Counted from the stretch's first letter, positions 10,601-21,980 are shown. The stretch: DNA of 64,000 nt from Pterois miles (GCA_947000775.1 CAMQGK010000299.1:18356001-18420000), one strand, 5' to 3'. The notes: generated by a model not told the origin, from the letters alone. Numbers and translations: made by a program.

Positions 10601-13600
10601 GGACTAGAGTGTATATTAGAGTGTGAGCTAGGCTGTGGACTAGTGTGTGGACTAGAGTGTATATTAGAGTGTGAGCTAGGCTGTGGACTAGTGTGTGGAC
10701 TAGAGTGTGGACTAGAGTGTATATTAGAGTGTGAACAAGGGTGTGAGCCAGAGTGTATATTAGAGTGAGTATATTGAGTTAAAGTTACGACACATTCAGG
10801 CTAAAATGAGTAATGAGCAAAGGTAAATTCTGACGTTACCATGATGTGTTCAGATGTCATCTCTTAAAATGTTGTTTTTGGTGAGAAACTTGAGTAAATC
10901 AGGTTTGAAGGAGATGTTTTCACCGTAATATAAAATAGATAATAGAGAAGGATTTATGAGCTGTTTAACTTCCTAACAAAAACCAGTATGACAACTGAAA
11001 TAAAGGAGTGAACATTGAACTGCATGATGGGATTTATTATTTCACTTTTGTTTGTTAACGTGGTTTTGAGAATCATGACATCCTTAGTGTAGGTCCATGG
11101 GAACTAACAAAATGTGTTATTGCAGTGCCAAAAGAAAAATTGTGGGTGCACCTAAATTATGTACAGGTGCACCTAAATGAAAAAGTTAGGCGCACCAGAG
11201 CCACCAATAAAAAAGTTAGTCTGGAGTCCTGTTACTGTGTCACTGAGATGCCCCATCAGTTGATCTAAGGGTCTAAAACAATGCAGGAAAAACAGCCTGT
11301 AAAGTTTACAAAAGCATGCGGTGTCCACATGATCTGCTGCTGTTACTGTCGTCTGCTCTAAGCAGGTTATTCAAGTTCTAGTGATGGACAAAAGGCTGAA
11401 GCTGTAACAGTTCATTGTTGGCATTTTACAACATGTTATGTCAGTATTAATATTTGGTGTACTACTATATTTTCCCTATCGAGCGATGCCAGCAGGGCTG
11501 CTCTGCTACTCCTGCTGTCAGTGCCTCTATCGGCTGTTTTTACCTCTGATTCACTGTTGACTGAAGATGAGTAATTTGAGTGTGAATTCTCTGACTTTCT
11601 GGGTAAACAGGATGATAAGATCATCGCTGTTTTTACAGACTGGAGGCCACCAGAGCTGGGAGAGTGCAGGGAATGTGTTGATGTCTGAAAATGCAGAAAC
11701 CTGTTAGATAACACAACTGTCACCTACACCTTCCTCACTGGATTTAAAGCTGTGGACTCAAAGGAAAGGCCAGAAATGAGAATAGTAGCATAACATCAAC
11801 AGGATGTAATGGAGTTGTAGCTATTTACTAACACACAGGACACAACCTCTTCTACATCCTTGGTCTGTGGTCTGTTGGACGCCATTTTGGATCCTTGACA
11901 TGGAAAAGTCTGACATTGCTCTAAAAATCTGTGCTGTTTATTTCCGTTTAAATATGACAGTGTGGTTTTCAAATAGTAATTGGATTTCAAGATAGACATC
12001 ACATAAATTACATAACTCTCCAGAGTATAAATATAATCCAGGTTCTCTCATCTAATGGCATGTGAATACATCATGGCCATCTAATTCACAGGGGATTATG
12101 TCAGTTCAGCTCGATGCTACGCTCTACTAAAGAACGTATGTTGCGAAGAAGTGAAAGTCAGTTGGTCATTAAGTGAGTGATGGACATAAAGTCATATCTG
12201 CTACTACTACTACTGCTACTATTAAACTCTGGTTCAGTGATGTTTTATGAGAAACAATGCCACGGGTTGTAAACATGCTGCTTTGTGTAGTGTAAGTGTA
12301 TTGACCTTTGAAATAGGATGTTTTTTTATTCAACACTGACTGAATCAGCACGAAGACATCAGGGCTCCAGACTGAGACCATCCCATTGACTCAGAGGTAC
12401 TAAAAGGACTGTACTGACTAACCAACGGTTGGGATGCCCATAGGAATGACACTGTTGTGTGCTTTCTGTATTACGTGTATAATATACAACAAGGTAACCT
12501 GAAAATGGCTGTTAGATAGCATATACTGTATGACAGGCTCTGATCTGATGAAACGCCTCTCATAATGTACGCTGGGAACAAAGTTTATTGTAGATATAAA
12601 AATGCTCTTAGTACAAATAAAAAACACTTAGAGCTTCTTTCCTCAGGCCATCAGGGTGGTGATGCTCTGCAGGTTTTAAAGGGTTTTTTTTAGCTCATAT
12701 TTCTGCATTTTTTATCCAGCACAACCTTTGGAGCATGTCACATTTCATTGAAGTTGGCATATTAATTAAAGTATGTACCAAATAAACCTTTGAATTTGAA
12801 TTATATGGAGAAACTTCACTGTAAATATTGTGGACCAAAAGGCAACCAAGAAAAGTTAAAGTGTACAAAGGAACAAGAGCTTATAGGTAACTTTTAGCAT
12901 AATGTACAGATATTCACACTGATATGAAGATGAAAATGCCACAGTCCAACAATCTGTTTTCAGCTCAGGGTGCTAGAGGTGAGGCTCTTATTGGAGCAGC
13001 TGGTGTTTTAACTGCGTACTAATGTGTTTGTTTGTTGTGGGTTCACTCTGCAGTATCATAGGAGCTCTGAGGACTGGACTGTACATGCTGCACGTCATCA
13101 CAAACAGCGGCTTCAGGCAGTCGGTGTGTGACACCAGTTTCTACAGCGCCCCCGTCAGCAAATTCTGGGCCTACGCCTTCGTTCTTAGCAAAGCCCCCGA
13201 GCTGGGTAAGACTGCCTCTAACATCTCTCTGATGTCGTCCTGCTTGTTTTAGTCAAATCAGTTTATTTCTATAGCACATAGGGCTTTAATCATGATTAAT
13301 CACACATCATTTATCTGCTCCAAATGTACCTTAAAAGGAGATTTGTCAAGTATATAATACTCTTATCAAGATGGGAGTGCTACTTTATGCAAATGTATGT
13401 ATATATTTATCATCATAAATTAATTAACAACACAAAACAACAACAAATCCAGTCCAGAAACCCTCACAGGTACTGCAGTTAGCATAAAAAATATATAACG
13501 GTGACCTTTGACCACCAAAGTCTAATCGGACATGATCAGACAAACATCCATCACAGTTTACAGACTGACTTCCAGCTTCAGTCTTTGACCGGCTGTATGT

Positions 13601-15897
13601 TTGCTAGTTTACAGCCAGATCTTAGTGCTTTCTTGCCCGTTCACTCTTTGCTGTGGTGCTATTGCTTGTTTTCACAAACCAGAATGATCTTCTATCTCTG
13701 ATATGCACAGATAACCTATACCCAGGTCTTAAACAGGACATGTCCTGTAGTAAACTAACAGCCCAACCAATAGGGGGATGGAGACACTCTTCCTCTCTGC
13801 AGCTGAGGAAACACTGTCTGTATCGGTTATCTACTAATGGGATTTTCTTGCCACCTCAGCATCTTTTCCCAGAGCACTCAGGCCTGTTCGCCTGACAGCG
13901 AGCACCGAGAGGCGAGATTAGTGCGCAGTCAGAGAGGCATCGCCAGCCGGAGAAGCAGCTCTTAACATGATTGTTTGCTGATAAATTTACAGGAAAGTTT
14001 TAAGTGCACCGAGGAGGAGGAGGAGCGTACCTCCAGAGTGAAACGGTCACTCAAGGTTAAAGTCGTTGTGAGTAAATATCCTGATGTAAAAAGTCTGTAA
14101 CGTCACTGCTGCTCCCTCTGTGGCAGGACATCTAATCTTGGTGTCAGTAAATCATTTTTCAGCTTCTGCCCAGAAGCTGAAAAAAAGTACAGAAAAAACA
14201 TCTAGAAAAAAATGGTTTGTCCCTGTTGCAAAATGTCCCTTAATCTGAAAGGACAGCTACTATCTGAAGCCAGCTTAGCCTCAGTGCACCTGGTACCTGC
14301 TGCTCCTTTTAATGAAGCTTCTATTGTGTATTTCTGTCAATGTGTTTTAATGTGTCCTGTCTGGATGTTATGTGTCGTGTTTTCATGTTGTCTTTCTAAT
14401 AGCAGGTTCTGAAATGCAACAAAAAATAAATTTCTGCCGTTTGTATGTAAAAAGTAGACTAATACGTAGATTAAATTATATTCTATTTTGGATAAGGAAT
14501 TAGAGATGCCTTGTGATAACTTGTGTACCCATTACCTGGATACGAGTAAAAACATCTTAAACTCCCAGTTAGCACTGATTTGGTGGTCAAGAAACATCTA
14601 AACTTTTAGGTTAAAATCTGATTAACCCTCTGAGACCCACAGACACTTTTTAGGCCGGTCCAGGGGATCTTTAGGGGGAGATAGCAGGTCAACTGTAAAC
14701 GTCACATAACAGTGGTGAACATCATCTGAAAGCTGGGACCCTGAACCCTCAGCACTGTTGTTGTTCTAGTCATTAATCGGAAGTAAACACTAAGTAATCA
14801 ATGAATTAACTATTCAAAACGAATTGTAAGTGTATAAGGGTGTAGAACATTATGATGGAAGTATATGCTGACCATCCTCATGCTCTATTATGTCTCATAA
14901 GTTGTTGCAGCAATTTTGTGTTGATACCATCTGTCACACAGATTTGGTGCTAAATTTAACCAATTTTTACCTCATGAGAATTGCTAGAAATGATCAATAA
15001 TCCCTCCAAAATACCACATTAAGACACCAAGACCTTGAGGACAGAAGAAGACATCCTGTGGTTTGGAGATTTCTGCAAGAATTGCCTTTTACATTAATTT
15101 GCATATTATTTATCCTCCTTCCCGACATGTTAGCATGACATAGGTGGTTGCAGTAAATTCCTTTGGTTCTTTTAGCCCTAAAACTGAACCTGCTAGAGCC
15201 TCTGAAAGACAGTGAAGTCGACTACTGTTTCAGCTTATATATATAGCTTATAGCTTTAACTGCCTCCATGTCAACATGTAATTAGTATCTGTTTGACATT
15301 AAAATATAGTAATCAACCAAGACATTTAAAAAAAATAGGATAAGAGTACTAAATACTTGATGAATCTCCCTTTAAGGTACATTTTGGACTGACACCACTA
15401 CTACAGACACATTTTATTAACGTGATGAGGTTTAAGTTTCAGCCTTGTGATGATTTCCTCTCCCAGGTGACACAGTGTTCATCGTCCTCCGGAAGCAGCG
15501 CCTCATCTTCCTGCACTGGTACCACCACATCACCGTGCTGCTCTACTCCTGGTACTCCTACAAGGACCAGGTGGCGGGCGGCGGCTGGTTCATGACCATG
15601 AACTACGTGGTCCATTCTCTCATGTACACGTACTACGCTGCCCGAGCGGCCGGCCTGCGGGTGCCCCGTCCCTGCGCCATGATCATCACAGCCTCCCAGA
15701 TCCTGCAGATGGTGATGGGCCTGGCCGTCCTGGGCCTGGTGTACCGCTGGATGCACGAGGTGCGCTGCCCGTCCAACGTGGACAACATCACATGGGGCTC
15801 GCTCATGTACCTCAGCTACCTGGTCCTCTTTGCGTCGTTCTTCTACAACACCTACCTCAGAGGCTCCTCTGGCGACAAAGGATCGAAGGCAGAGTAG
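4513..15897 (+). CDS. elovl6: Very-long-chain fatty acid elongase, ELOVL6 type (complete, 4 coding exons)
   Basis: This is the ER-membrane condensing enzyme (3-ketoacyl-CoA synthase) that extends C12-C16 saturated and monounsaturated acyl-CoAs using malonyl-CoA. Coding exons are 4513-4607, 9570-9701, 13054-13205 and 15467-15897, all with GT-AG introns and matching phases, giving 810 nt and 269 aa (human ELOVL6 is 265). Family marks are the N-terminal EYDFERRFDE...WMQENW, SKFWAYAFVLSKAPELGDT (the KxxExxDT box), the catalytic histidine box HWYHH (residues 143-147) followed by ITVLLYSWYSYKD, NYVVHSLMYTYYA, and a QILQM box. Several hydrophobic spans fit a multi-pass protein. The C terminus ends KGSKAE, comparable to the lysine-rich KTTKAE end of ELOVL6. 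Teleosts have both elovl6 and elovl6-like (elovl6l); sequence alone does not decide which copy this is. No break or frameshift. Confidence 0.95.
4608..5569 (+). other. elovl6 intron 1, first part
   Basis: Begins GC-rich (to about 4850) as a continuation of the promoter island, then is ordinary intron sequence. No exon or named repeat recognised up to 5569. The open frames at 4513-4862 run through the donor and are intronic read-through. Confidence 0.6.
5570..5870 (+). repeat. Dispersed repeat, partner of the inverted copy at 37640-37940
   Basis: About 300 bp matches 37640-37940 in reverse orientation, including gggacatgtcatgttttata, the stretch around 'ctacttcctctaccttctcc' and 'gggccgtttgaatg'. 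Both copies keep a short frame, here 5697 onward. The element class is not identified. Confidence 0.7.
5871..6394. other. elovl6 intron 1, CpG-rich then unique sequence
   Basis: 5850-5945 is unusually CpG-rich (cgacggccggccggaccgc) for an intron and borders the repeat at 5570-5870. The rest is unremarkable. The frame at 5948-6202 has no recognisable product. Confidence 0.45.
6395..7070. repeat. hAT-like non-autonomous element with gtgtcaaact-type ends
   Basis: The left end reads ttgtcaaacatacggcctgagggcc and the right end catgagtttgacaccttc, which are imperfect inverted ends (tgtcaaac / gtttgaca). The interior consists of diverged internal repeats about matching, such as 'tcaattctgaaatacgttttcacatttatg'. 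It resembles the common teleost element near 'ggcccgggggcc'. No transposase frame remains. Confidence 0.6.
7071..8138. other. Non-repetitive part of elovl6 intron 1; candidate regulatory region
   Basis: About 1 kb without recognisable repeats. Homeodomain-type AT cores such as taattgaaataata and gacataattaaatgagac occur between balanced-composition blocks. No splice-bounded exon was found; the short frames at 7073 and 7833 look accidental. Function is not shown by sequence alone. Confidence 0.4.
8138..8970 (+). repeat. Minisatellite, 33-bp unit, about 25 copies
   Basis: The unit is close to atgataacctacactagcat plus atttagctacgtt. Copies keep the 33-bp period, and variants such as ttcatctacatt, ttagctacgtt and ttcagctacgtt alternate in blocks. 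Because 33 is divisible by three, an accidental open frame of 263 codons (8212-9003) with an 11-residue repeat (MITYTSIFSYV) runs through it. There is no sign of a real gene. Confidence 0.93.
8971..9569. other. elovl6 intron 1, last part
   Basis: Unique-looking sequence up to the exon 2 acceptor. The frames at 9022-9324 and 9269-9478 have no family resemblance. A pyrimidine-rich tract is weak, but the acceptor tccacag is clear. Confidence 0.5.
9570..9701 (+). CDS. elovl6: elovl6 coding exon 2
   Basis: Acceptor tccacag|G completes Trp32. The exon reads SKAFMFCGLYAALVFGGQHF, a hydrophobic first membrane segment, then RERPKLNLRRPLVLWSLSLA. The donor is TTCAG|gtgagt. Confidence 0.93.
9702..10318. 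other. elovl6 intron 2, first part
   Basis: Contains a likely dispersed-repeat fragment at about 10060-10250 (gataagattgatttattttt, then gaagtacaaggtaggaaaga), a type often seen in fish introns but not classified here. No gene seen. Confidence 0.4.
10319..10770 (+). repeat. Minisatellite, 48-bp unit built from 12-bp subunits
   Basis: The unit reads gagctaggctgtggactagt, gtgtggactaga, gtgtatattagagt. The 12-bp pattern gtgtggactaga is repeated within each unit. The 133-codon frame at 10367-10768 (16-residue repeat CGLVCGLECILECELG) follows from a period divisible by three and is not a gene. Confidence 0.92.
10771..13053. other. elovl6 intron 2, remainder
   Basis: About 2.3 kb. A fragment at 11095-11215 (caggtgcacctaaatgaaaa) looks like a fish dispersed repeat. 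The reverse frames at 11436-11723, 11796-12002, 12169-12381 and 12418-12627 have no recognisable domain and no splice support. The exon 3 acceptor ctctgcag closes it. Confidence 0.5.
13054..13205 (+). CDS. elovl6: elovl6 coding exon 3
   Basis: Acceptor ctctgcag|T. Encodes SIIGALRTGLYMLHV through SKFWAYAFVLSKAPELG, including the start of the KxxExxDT elongase box. The donor is CTGG|gtaaga. Confidence 0.93.
13275..13500 (+). repeat. gggctgt-type MITE fragment in elovl6 intron 3
   Basis: Contains the family markers aaggagatttgtcaagtat, tatgcaaatgtatgtatata and ccagaaaccctcacaggtac, shared with 30413, 43385, 45884 and 53399. Ends are degraded. Confidence 0.75.
13501..14625. other. elovl6 intron 3, middle part
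   Basis: No exon recognised. The frames at 13501-13895 and 14212-14412 are short and unlike known proteins. Confidence 0.5.
14626..15240. repeat. Dispersed repeat with 'ctctgagacccacaga' start
   Basis: The segment ctttagggggagatagcagg, then tcaactgtaaacgtcacata, recurs at 27230-27300 and 27520-27740. The last part (ccctaaaactgaacctgcta...cctctgaaagacag, near 15175-15215) overlaps the gggctgt-type MITE tail. It is probably two nested decayed elements. Confidence 0.55.
15467..15897 (+). CDS. elovl6: elovl6 coding exon 4 (catalytic histidine box)
   Basis: Acceptor ctcccag|GTGACACAG. Carries the HWYHH box, the NYVVHSLMYTYYA motif, the QILQM segment, the last membrane spans and the stop TAG at 15895-15897. 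It is the most GC-rich coding exon, with strong third-position C/G. Confidence 0.95.
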
Positions 15898-16315
15898 TCT
15901 GTGCCGTCCAAGTGTGCCATACGTAGAAACAAGCCACCGTGAGATGCTGTGAATGTGTGAGTCACATCTAGGTCCTCATCTTTTTACAGCACTCTCTCTT
16001 GACTGTTTATAGGCATCTGTAGCTCGACACAGCGATACATCCATGGATTTAGAGCGGTAGGAAAGAGGAGGCCGGCTCAGACCCAGACAGGAGTACAGTA
16101 TGGAGATGGAGGAACACCACTAACATAGTTTTCACCTCATTTATATTATTACCTCTGTGACTTAGACTCTTGGCCCTTGTCAAAAAAAAAAAAAAAAACA
16201 GCCAAATGTTTGTCAGAGGTGGTTAACAAGTGTTTGTATGTTGTAATGACAAAGTGATCATCCTTGATGTATACATAAAAGCGCTGAAGTAGGAAAAAAG
16301 TAGGGATTTTGAATT
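15898..16315 (+). other. elovl6: Proximal 3' UTR of elovl6
   Basis: Unique sequence downstream of the stop, with an A-run at 16182-16198. No AATAAA was noticed before the MITE at 16320. If the UTR is long, as in mammals, the next clear signals are AATAAA at 18988-18993 and 21527-21532. Confidence 0.45.
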
Positions 16316-16319
16316 TTAA

Positions 16320-17148
16320 AGGAATAGTTCAACATATTATGCACTTATTTGCTTTTTCTCTGAGAGGAGGAGGTCACGGCGAGGAAACAACATCGGTGTT
16401 ACTGATTACACCAGACATTTTACAAGAAGAGATGACGCTCATATATGTTTTAGAAGCCTCAGAGGCTAACAGTTTAGCAAGCTAGCTAGTGTAACATAAT
16501 GCAGGAAATGACAAAGGAGAAAGATGGTCGTTCAGAATATCCACATTTTCCTCAGTCATATTGTAAAATTACCAAGAAAACAATATATGACTAAAATTAC
16601 AGTAGACTGTACAATATTAACTTATTATGCAGCAATAAATGAACTTCCATGGCCTCATAATGTCAACAAACGCATCATAAGTCGGAGCTTTCAGAAACCT
16701 TCCGCTGACGTGGTCGTGAATACGACATGAGTGGGGCGTTCACATAGACCCAACTAGTAAACACAGTAAACACCACCACATCTGGAGGCACCAGTAGTTA
16801 CTTAACTCTGATAACATGTTGACACTGTCCTTAGCAGTCGCCAGATGCCGTCCATGCACAGACACAATGGTGCCAAAAATGACAACAAGAAGGAAGTCAA
16901 CAGTTCTGGCACATAATTCCCTGAAAACCACAAATTGTTTTTCTGTTCGTACGAATGAAACAAACAAGATTCTTTGAATTCACAAGTGAGCAGAAGAGGA
17001 TCTCGTCGGTGTATTTTCCCACTTTGGTCAGAGCTACGCTAGCTGTTTCCCTCCGCTTCCAGTCTTTATGCTAAGCTAAGCTAACCACGTCCTGACTACA
17101 GAGCTGCATTTAACGCTCATAGAAAGCAGGAAATGTTGAACTATTCCT
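16320..17148. mobile_element. TTAA-type (piggyBac-like) MITE, 829 bp
   Basis: The ends are an inverted repeat of at least 16 bp (AGGAATAGTTCAACAT at 16320-16335 and its complement at 17133-17148), flanked on both sides by TTAA (16316-16319 and 17149-17152). The TTAA target duplication is typical of piggyBac elements. No transposase is encoded; the frames at 16524 and 16740 lie wholly inside it. Confidence 0.9.
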
Positions 17149-18025
17149 TTAATACAGTGTCTGTTTTAGCCCAAGCACAAGTGTGACCTACAGAATAGTG
17201 AGTTTAGGATTTACCAAAAGGGAACAAACACTTCATAATGCACTGAATGAAAGACACACACACTGCATCTTTTTAAATATGTAGCTCTGAAGGTTGTGTG
17301 TGGCGACAGTAAGCTGAGACATGCTAACTAACACACTTATTATTTTAAAAACAGGAACACTGGTGATCAGTTGAACACGTCTCGTCTGCTCTGACCACAC
17401 AAGCACTTTGTCAGATGATAAGATCTGAACGCATTCCTCAGCTGACAGCCGTCCCAGAGCAGATCACTTCCAGGTAGTGGGTTGTGTAATATGTTGTTTA
17501 ACGCTGAAGTCCTCCCACCCCCCTGTAAAAAAAAAAAAAAAAAAAAAATCATGTTTACACACATTTTGCCTTCATCATCTCACCTGAGAACTTATACTGT
17601 ACATTCTGCATCTCCCCTTCATGATGAGGAGAGATTTAGTTGGTGGTATCAGTGCAGTGACACTTCTGTAACCCAGTGGCCAAATGTAGAAAACTCAGTG
17701 TAATGCATACAGGATGTCAGCGTGGATCGGCTCTATAAATCTGGTTGTTGTGCACATGCACTCAAGCCTGACTTCCACTCCCTCTACAAATATAGACACA
17801 CCCCAAATCACCTGTCTGCGCCTACTGTAGCACTAGCACTCGTATGTTTGTTTGCTTTACAAGACAATGAAAAGAAAAGAGGTGTAGTTTCACTGATTGT
17901 TCTCCAACCTCCTTGTGCAGGATTACATATCTTATTATCACATGTATCTGTAAACAGTCAGCTGCAGCCACGTCTCAGTCATCATCACACATCAGAAAGT
18001 CGTCTGTGATTTAGTTTACAGCATT
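17149..18025. other. Unique sequence between two MITEs
   Basis: Includes a poly(A) run at 17527-17548. The frames at 17367, 17482 and 17722 are short and unrecognised. It may belong to a long elovl6 3' UTR. Confidence 0.4.
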
Positions 18026-18029
18026 TTAA

Positions 18030-18929
18030 AGGAATACTTCACCCACAAAATGACCGTGTTGCCTTGAATTTCTTGAACTAATGTCTCCAACGTTAAATGA
18101 AGAATCAAAAACAAGAGAAAATCTTAACAATTTGAGCCATCCAACCATTTTCGTACACTTACCCGGGGCCGGGCCTCAAGGCTTAGCAGGGGATTCTCTC
18201 TTCCCAGAAACGTTTTCCAGCTGTTTCTGGGGGACCCTCGAGGTATGTGGTACGGTACCGCATACTGCAGACGCCGCACCAAGCTGCCTGTCCACCTCCA
18301 GCCCCCTTTTTACCCTCACTGGTGAACAAGACCCCAAGACACTTACTTATACCAGCGGGAGCAGTTTCCAGCAGAGCTCCACAGCCTCAGATTTAGAGGT
18401 ACTGACTCTCATCCCGACGGCTTCACACTCAAACTGTGTTCAACAACCACAAAACTACATCAAATCATCTGCATACAAACTCTCACACAGCTCATGAAGA
18501 ATAATCCGGCCTCATTGATCCAGTTGTGTGCTCGCTGCTTCACAGACTGCACTGTATCACTAAAACCTCACTATTTACAACATTTTCCACCGATGAGTAG
18601 CATGACACCTCGTCCTCCTGGATGCGCTGTGAAAGAGCAAACGGGCGAACATCGGATTGTTTCAGGCGACGTGATGTGCCACGCACTCCATTTGTTCGCT
18701 CGCTCGCTGTGTGTTAGGACGAGGTGTGAGACTGTTTATGTAAAAATGTTTAAATTGTCAGGTTTTAGTGGAGATGCACCAGTTGTGTGAAAGTTTGTAA
18801 ACTGATGTTCTGCAATAGTTTTGCTATTAAACGCAGCCCCCATTTACCAAACCTTTCTTCAAGACACTCAAGGTCACACGGGGTGAGTAACTGATATACA
18901 AACGGTCATTTCGGAGGTGAAGTATTCCT
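18030..18929. mobile_element. Second TTAA-type MITE, about 900 bp
   Basis: The left end AGGAATACTTCACC (18030) and the right end GGTGAAGTATTCCT (to 18929) are inverted repeats. TTAA is intact on the left (18026-18029) but reads ttcg on the right, so one target copy has decayed. Near the right end gggtgagtaactgatataca forms a further family marker. The 138-codon frame at 18081-18497 is internal to it and not a gene. Confidence 0.8.
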
Positions 18930-19174
18930 TTCGTTGAAACGGACTGTAATGTCATAAGCATCATATAAAAAAGAACATAAACCAGCAAATAAAAATTATG
19001 CTTTCAATCTAAATTAAAGAGTAACTTAATGCAAATTTTAGTTTATAAATTACATGTACAATAACTTTAGTAGTAGATAAATAGATCTTCTATTTGTCTC
19101 TGCACCCCAAAGCTACGACGCAAAGTTCGTTGAGATCAATTAATCTGAGGATCAGTGGGCGTGAGGTAGCTTTA
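18930..19174. other. Short AT-rich spacer with AATAAA
   Basis: AT-rich sequence; AATAAA occurs at 18988-18993. No gene recognised. Confidence 0.4.
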
Positions 19175-19740
19175 AGGCCCAGACACACCAACCCGACATT
19201 AGAGAACTAGCAGCGACGGAGGCCGACAGTTGCGTTGACTCACGTCGCCTTTGTGTTGCACGAAAACACAGCCAAGTGTTACCACGGCCGATGGCTGACT
19301 ACCACGTACGCTCTGCACCTGCGTGAGAGGAAATAACTCTCCACACCGGCAGGTGGCGGTAGTCTGTAGTCATCATTCAAAAAGGGAAACAGGAAGACCG
19401 AGGACGGCGGATATACAAGCCGTTGTTTGCTGACCATTTTCTCACCACTTAGCTTCATTCCAGATGTTCATGTCTCTGTGAAAATATCCGTGTTTGACTG
19501 ATAAGATTTTACTTGCTGTCTTGCTTTGATTGCACTGATTCGTTTAAGCTGAACAGCCAATCAGAGTGATTCCTCTCACCGACGAGCTTTGCTGCCGATT
19601 CAACATGCTGAATCAGCCGAAAACACCAGCAGACTAGAGGTGGCAATGCAGGAAACACCGATAAAACTGAACCGACAGACGTTCGCTGACGGCCTCAAAC
19701 TGTCCGACAGCCGCCCGTCAGCTTGGTGTGATTTCAGAGG
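19175..19740. repeat. Decayed inverted-repeat element with 'cacaccaa' ends
   Basis: The left side reads ggcccagacacaccaacccg and the right side cagcttggtgtgatttcaga, giving a short inverted match (cacaccaa / ttggtgtg). The interior is CpG-rich with cgacggaggccgac. The frame starting 19589 crosses its right edge and is not a convincing gene. Confidence 0.5.
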
Positions 19741-20703
19741 CCCAGAGGAGGTGAAACTATCCGGTATTATCTGGGACAAAAAGCTGAAATTAGAGAAAAC
19801 TACAAAGTTTTATGTTGCGTCGCGTCCCTTTGATCCTCGTGTAAACCCTCATATTGACCTCAGTTTGGAAACCACTGATTTTAAGATTTATGCCTGAGGT
19901 GTGAACAGTCTTTACGTGCATTCTCCTTTTGCAAATAATGTAGAAAAAGGTGTTTTTATTCACACACACCATCACACATCTGCCCTTTTAATGTCATCAT
20001 GCCCATCCTTTCCTGCATGTATACACATCTTTCTTTAATCCAGATTATTTTAATCTACCCAACATACTGTAGATCTCCATGAGGTGCAGCTATACTATAA
20101 TTAGATTAAAATTGTACTTTAACAGTTAAACCAGAAAATAACAGGGCTGATGTGATTGTTTGTGCTGCTAAAAGGACGATACAAGTGGATGTGTCCATTG
20201 TAAATAATAGGAATCTATTTATTTTCTTAATGTATAACATTTTCCGGCAGATGTGAAGTGCTTTTGTTAGGATGTGCAGTTTGTTCCTCTTTCCAAACGA
20301 ATGTCTTGTTTCTTCATTCCACCGACGACCTCGTCACAACATCATTTCTGCCTCTTTAACGTTAAGAGACGGACGCTCTCCAAGCCGTTAATACTTCACG
20401 TTGAACGGGGCGAGTTTAATCAGTGGTTATTTGTGTGATTTCATGCCGTCCTTTCCTGAGTTTTATGTCCTTGTAGGTAAAAACCAGTCTGTGTGTCGTA
20501 GCAGCTTACAAATGTACATGGAGGGGCATTTTGACTTGAACACATGAAGCTGTTCTGTTGAACCACGATCACTGAGCTGACGTTTACCTGCTGCTAGACT
20601 GCCTTTAAAAGGGACATGAAGACCATTAGGTCTCCACTGAAAGGAAAAGTCATCATTTCACCTGTTATTCAGCAGCGCTTCAAAGGTATCACCATGATTT
20701 TAG
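19741..20703. other. Intergenic or distal 3' UTR sequence
   Basis: Unique-looking sequence without recognised exon or repeat. It could still be transcribed as elovl6 3' UTR. Confidence 0.4.
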
Positions 20704-20956
20704 GGCTGCAACTAACGAGCATTTTCACTGTTGATTAATTATTTTCTCAATTAATCGATTAGTTGTTTGGTGAGAAAATGTGGATCAGACTCAGAGAAGT
20801 TCAGTTTACTGTCACGGAGTAAAGAAACCAGATAAAAATCACATTTAATATATAAATTTTTCTTAAAAAAAATTACTCAAAACGATTAATTGATTATCAA
20901 AATAGTTGCCAATTAATTGAATAGCTGACAGCCTCAATTAATCATTGCAGCTCTTT
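20704..20956. mobile_element. hAT-like MITE, agggctgcaactaa family
   Basis: Starts tagggctgcaactaacgagc and ends aattaatcattgcagctctt, i.e. inverted ends agggctgcaa / ttgcagctct. Interior markers are attaatcgattagttgtttg and cagtttactgtcac. A second copy is at 62243-62530. Confidence 0.8.
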
Positions 20957-21774
20957 TCATTATCAATTGATCTTTAGATCAAATTCTTGAAGCCAAAGTT
21001 GACAAACTGTCTAAAAGCTGAAAATATTCAGTGTCACTGAATGTTTTTTGTCTTTTTACTGGATGAAACGATTGATCGCTTATCATTTACAGCTTTAACC
21101 TGCAGATGTTTTATTTTTGCGGGCAGAAGGTCGACCTCACTTGAACACCTTTGACGATGCAGCTGGATAACAGGAAAATGATGTTTGGACTTTTCCATCA
21201 TGGGGTTCTGAATTATCTTTACCACCAACATGTTGCCGGCGTAGCCCGGAGTGTTTCAGTACTTCTCTCTACTACTGAACCTGCAGTTTTACTGTGAAAG
21301 CAGCAAGTTACGGAGACTGTCAGAGGTGTTTTGTAATGTCAGCCATGTTTCCTGGTCAGAACCTTTTAAACTTGAAATGATTTTGGGTCATTATTCGTGT
21401 GCCAAACGTTGCTTCTGTTATTGCTTCTGTTATTGCTTCTGTCATGGATCAATGTGAGCGTATTGATCTGGACTTTTCACGTCCACTTTGTCTCAAACAC
21501 TCTGCTGTCAGCTGCAACCGAAGGAGAATAAAAACAGTTCAAGGGCTTTTAATGTTGAAATGTTGTTACAATAAATAAATGACAATAATGGTTTTAAAAG
21601 GCCTCAGCTTGTTGTCTCACACGGGATGGAAACACTTTATTCAAGAGCTTAAAATTTAAATAATTAGCATTTACTTATAATCTTATATCTTATAATTAGT
21701 TTTCTCTAGCTGCCTTTAGGCTGGTAAATACAGGATATTCAGTATAGAGTCAGGGATACAGACAATTCACAGGT
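20957..21774. other. Intergenic, with candidate poly(A) signals
   Basis: AATAAA at 21527-21532 and aataaataaa near 21571 could end a long elovl6 3' UTR. A short threefold 'tgcttctgttat' repeat lies at 21410-21440. The frames at 21034 and 21251 are not recognised. Confidence 0.35.
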
Positions 21775-21900
21775 TTAGTGTTAATTAGTGTTTAGTGCTA
21801 ATTAGCCCAACAGCATGCTAACATGCTAATGTTATGCTACATTACACCTGCTGAATATCAGCATGTTAGCATTGTGAGCATGTTAACGTTAGCATTTAAC
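21775..21900. repeat. 'gctaacatgctaa' dispersed repeat
   Basis: Repeated and inverted steps of catgctaacatgctaatg and gcatgttagcattgtgagca, a low-complexity fish repeat able to fold on itself. A similar style of sequence is at 47580-47790. Confidence 0.6.
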
Positions 21901-21980
21901 TCACAGCAACGGAAGAAAGAAAGAACAAATGAACGAATGAGAGGGAAAATGAAAGAAAGAAAACAAGACACCAAACAGGT

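Noticed and set aside
10367..10768. 133-codon cysteine-rich repeat frame
   Set aside because: Product of the 48-bp minisatellite in elovl6 intron 2.
15439..15756. Reverse frame of 105 codons over elovl6 exon 4
   Set aside because: Antisense shadow of the GC-rich catalytic exon.
18081..18497. 138-codon open frame
   Set aside because: Lies entirely inside a TTAA-type MITE and has no known domain.
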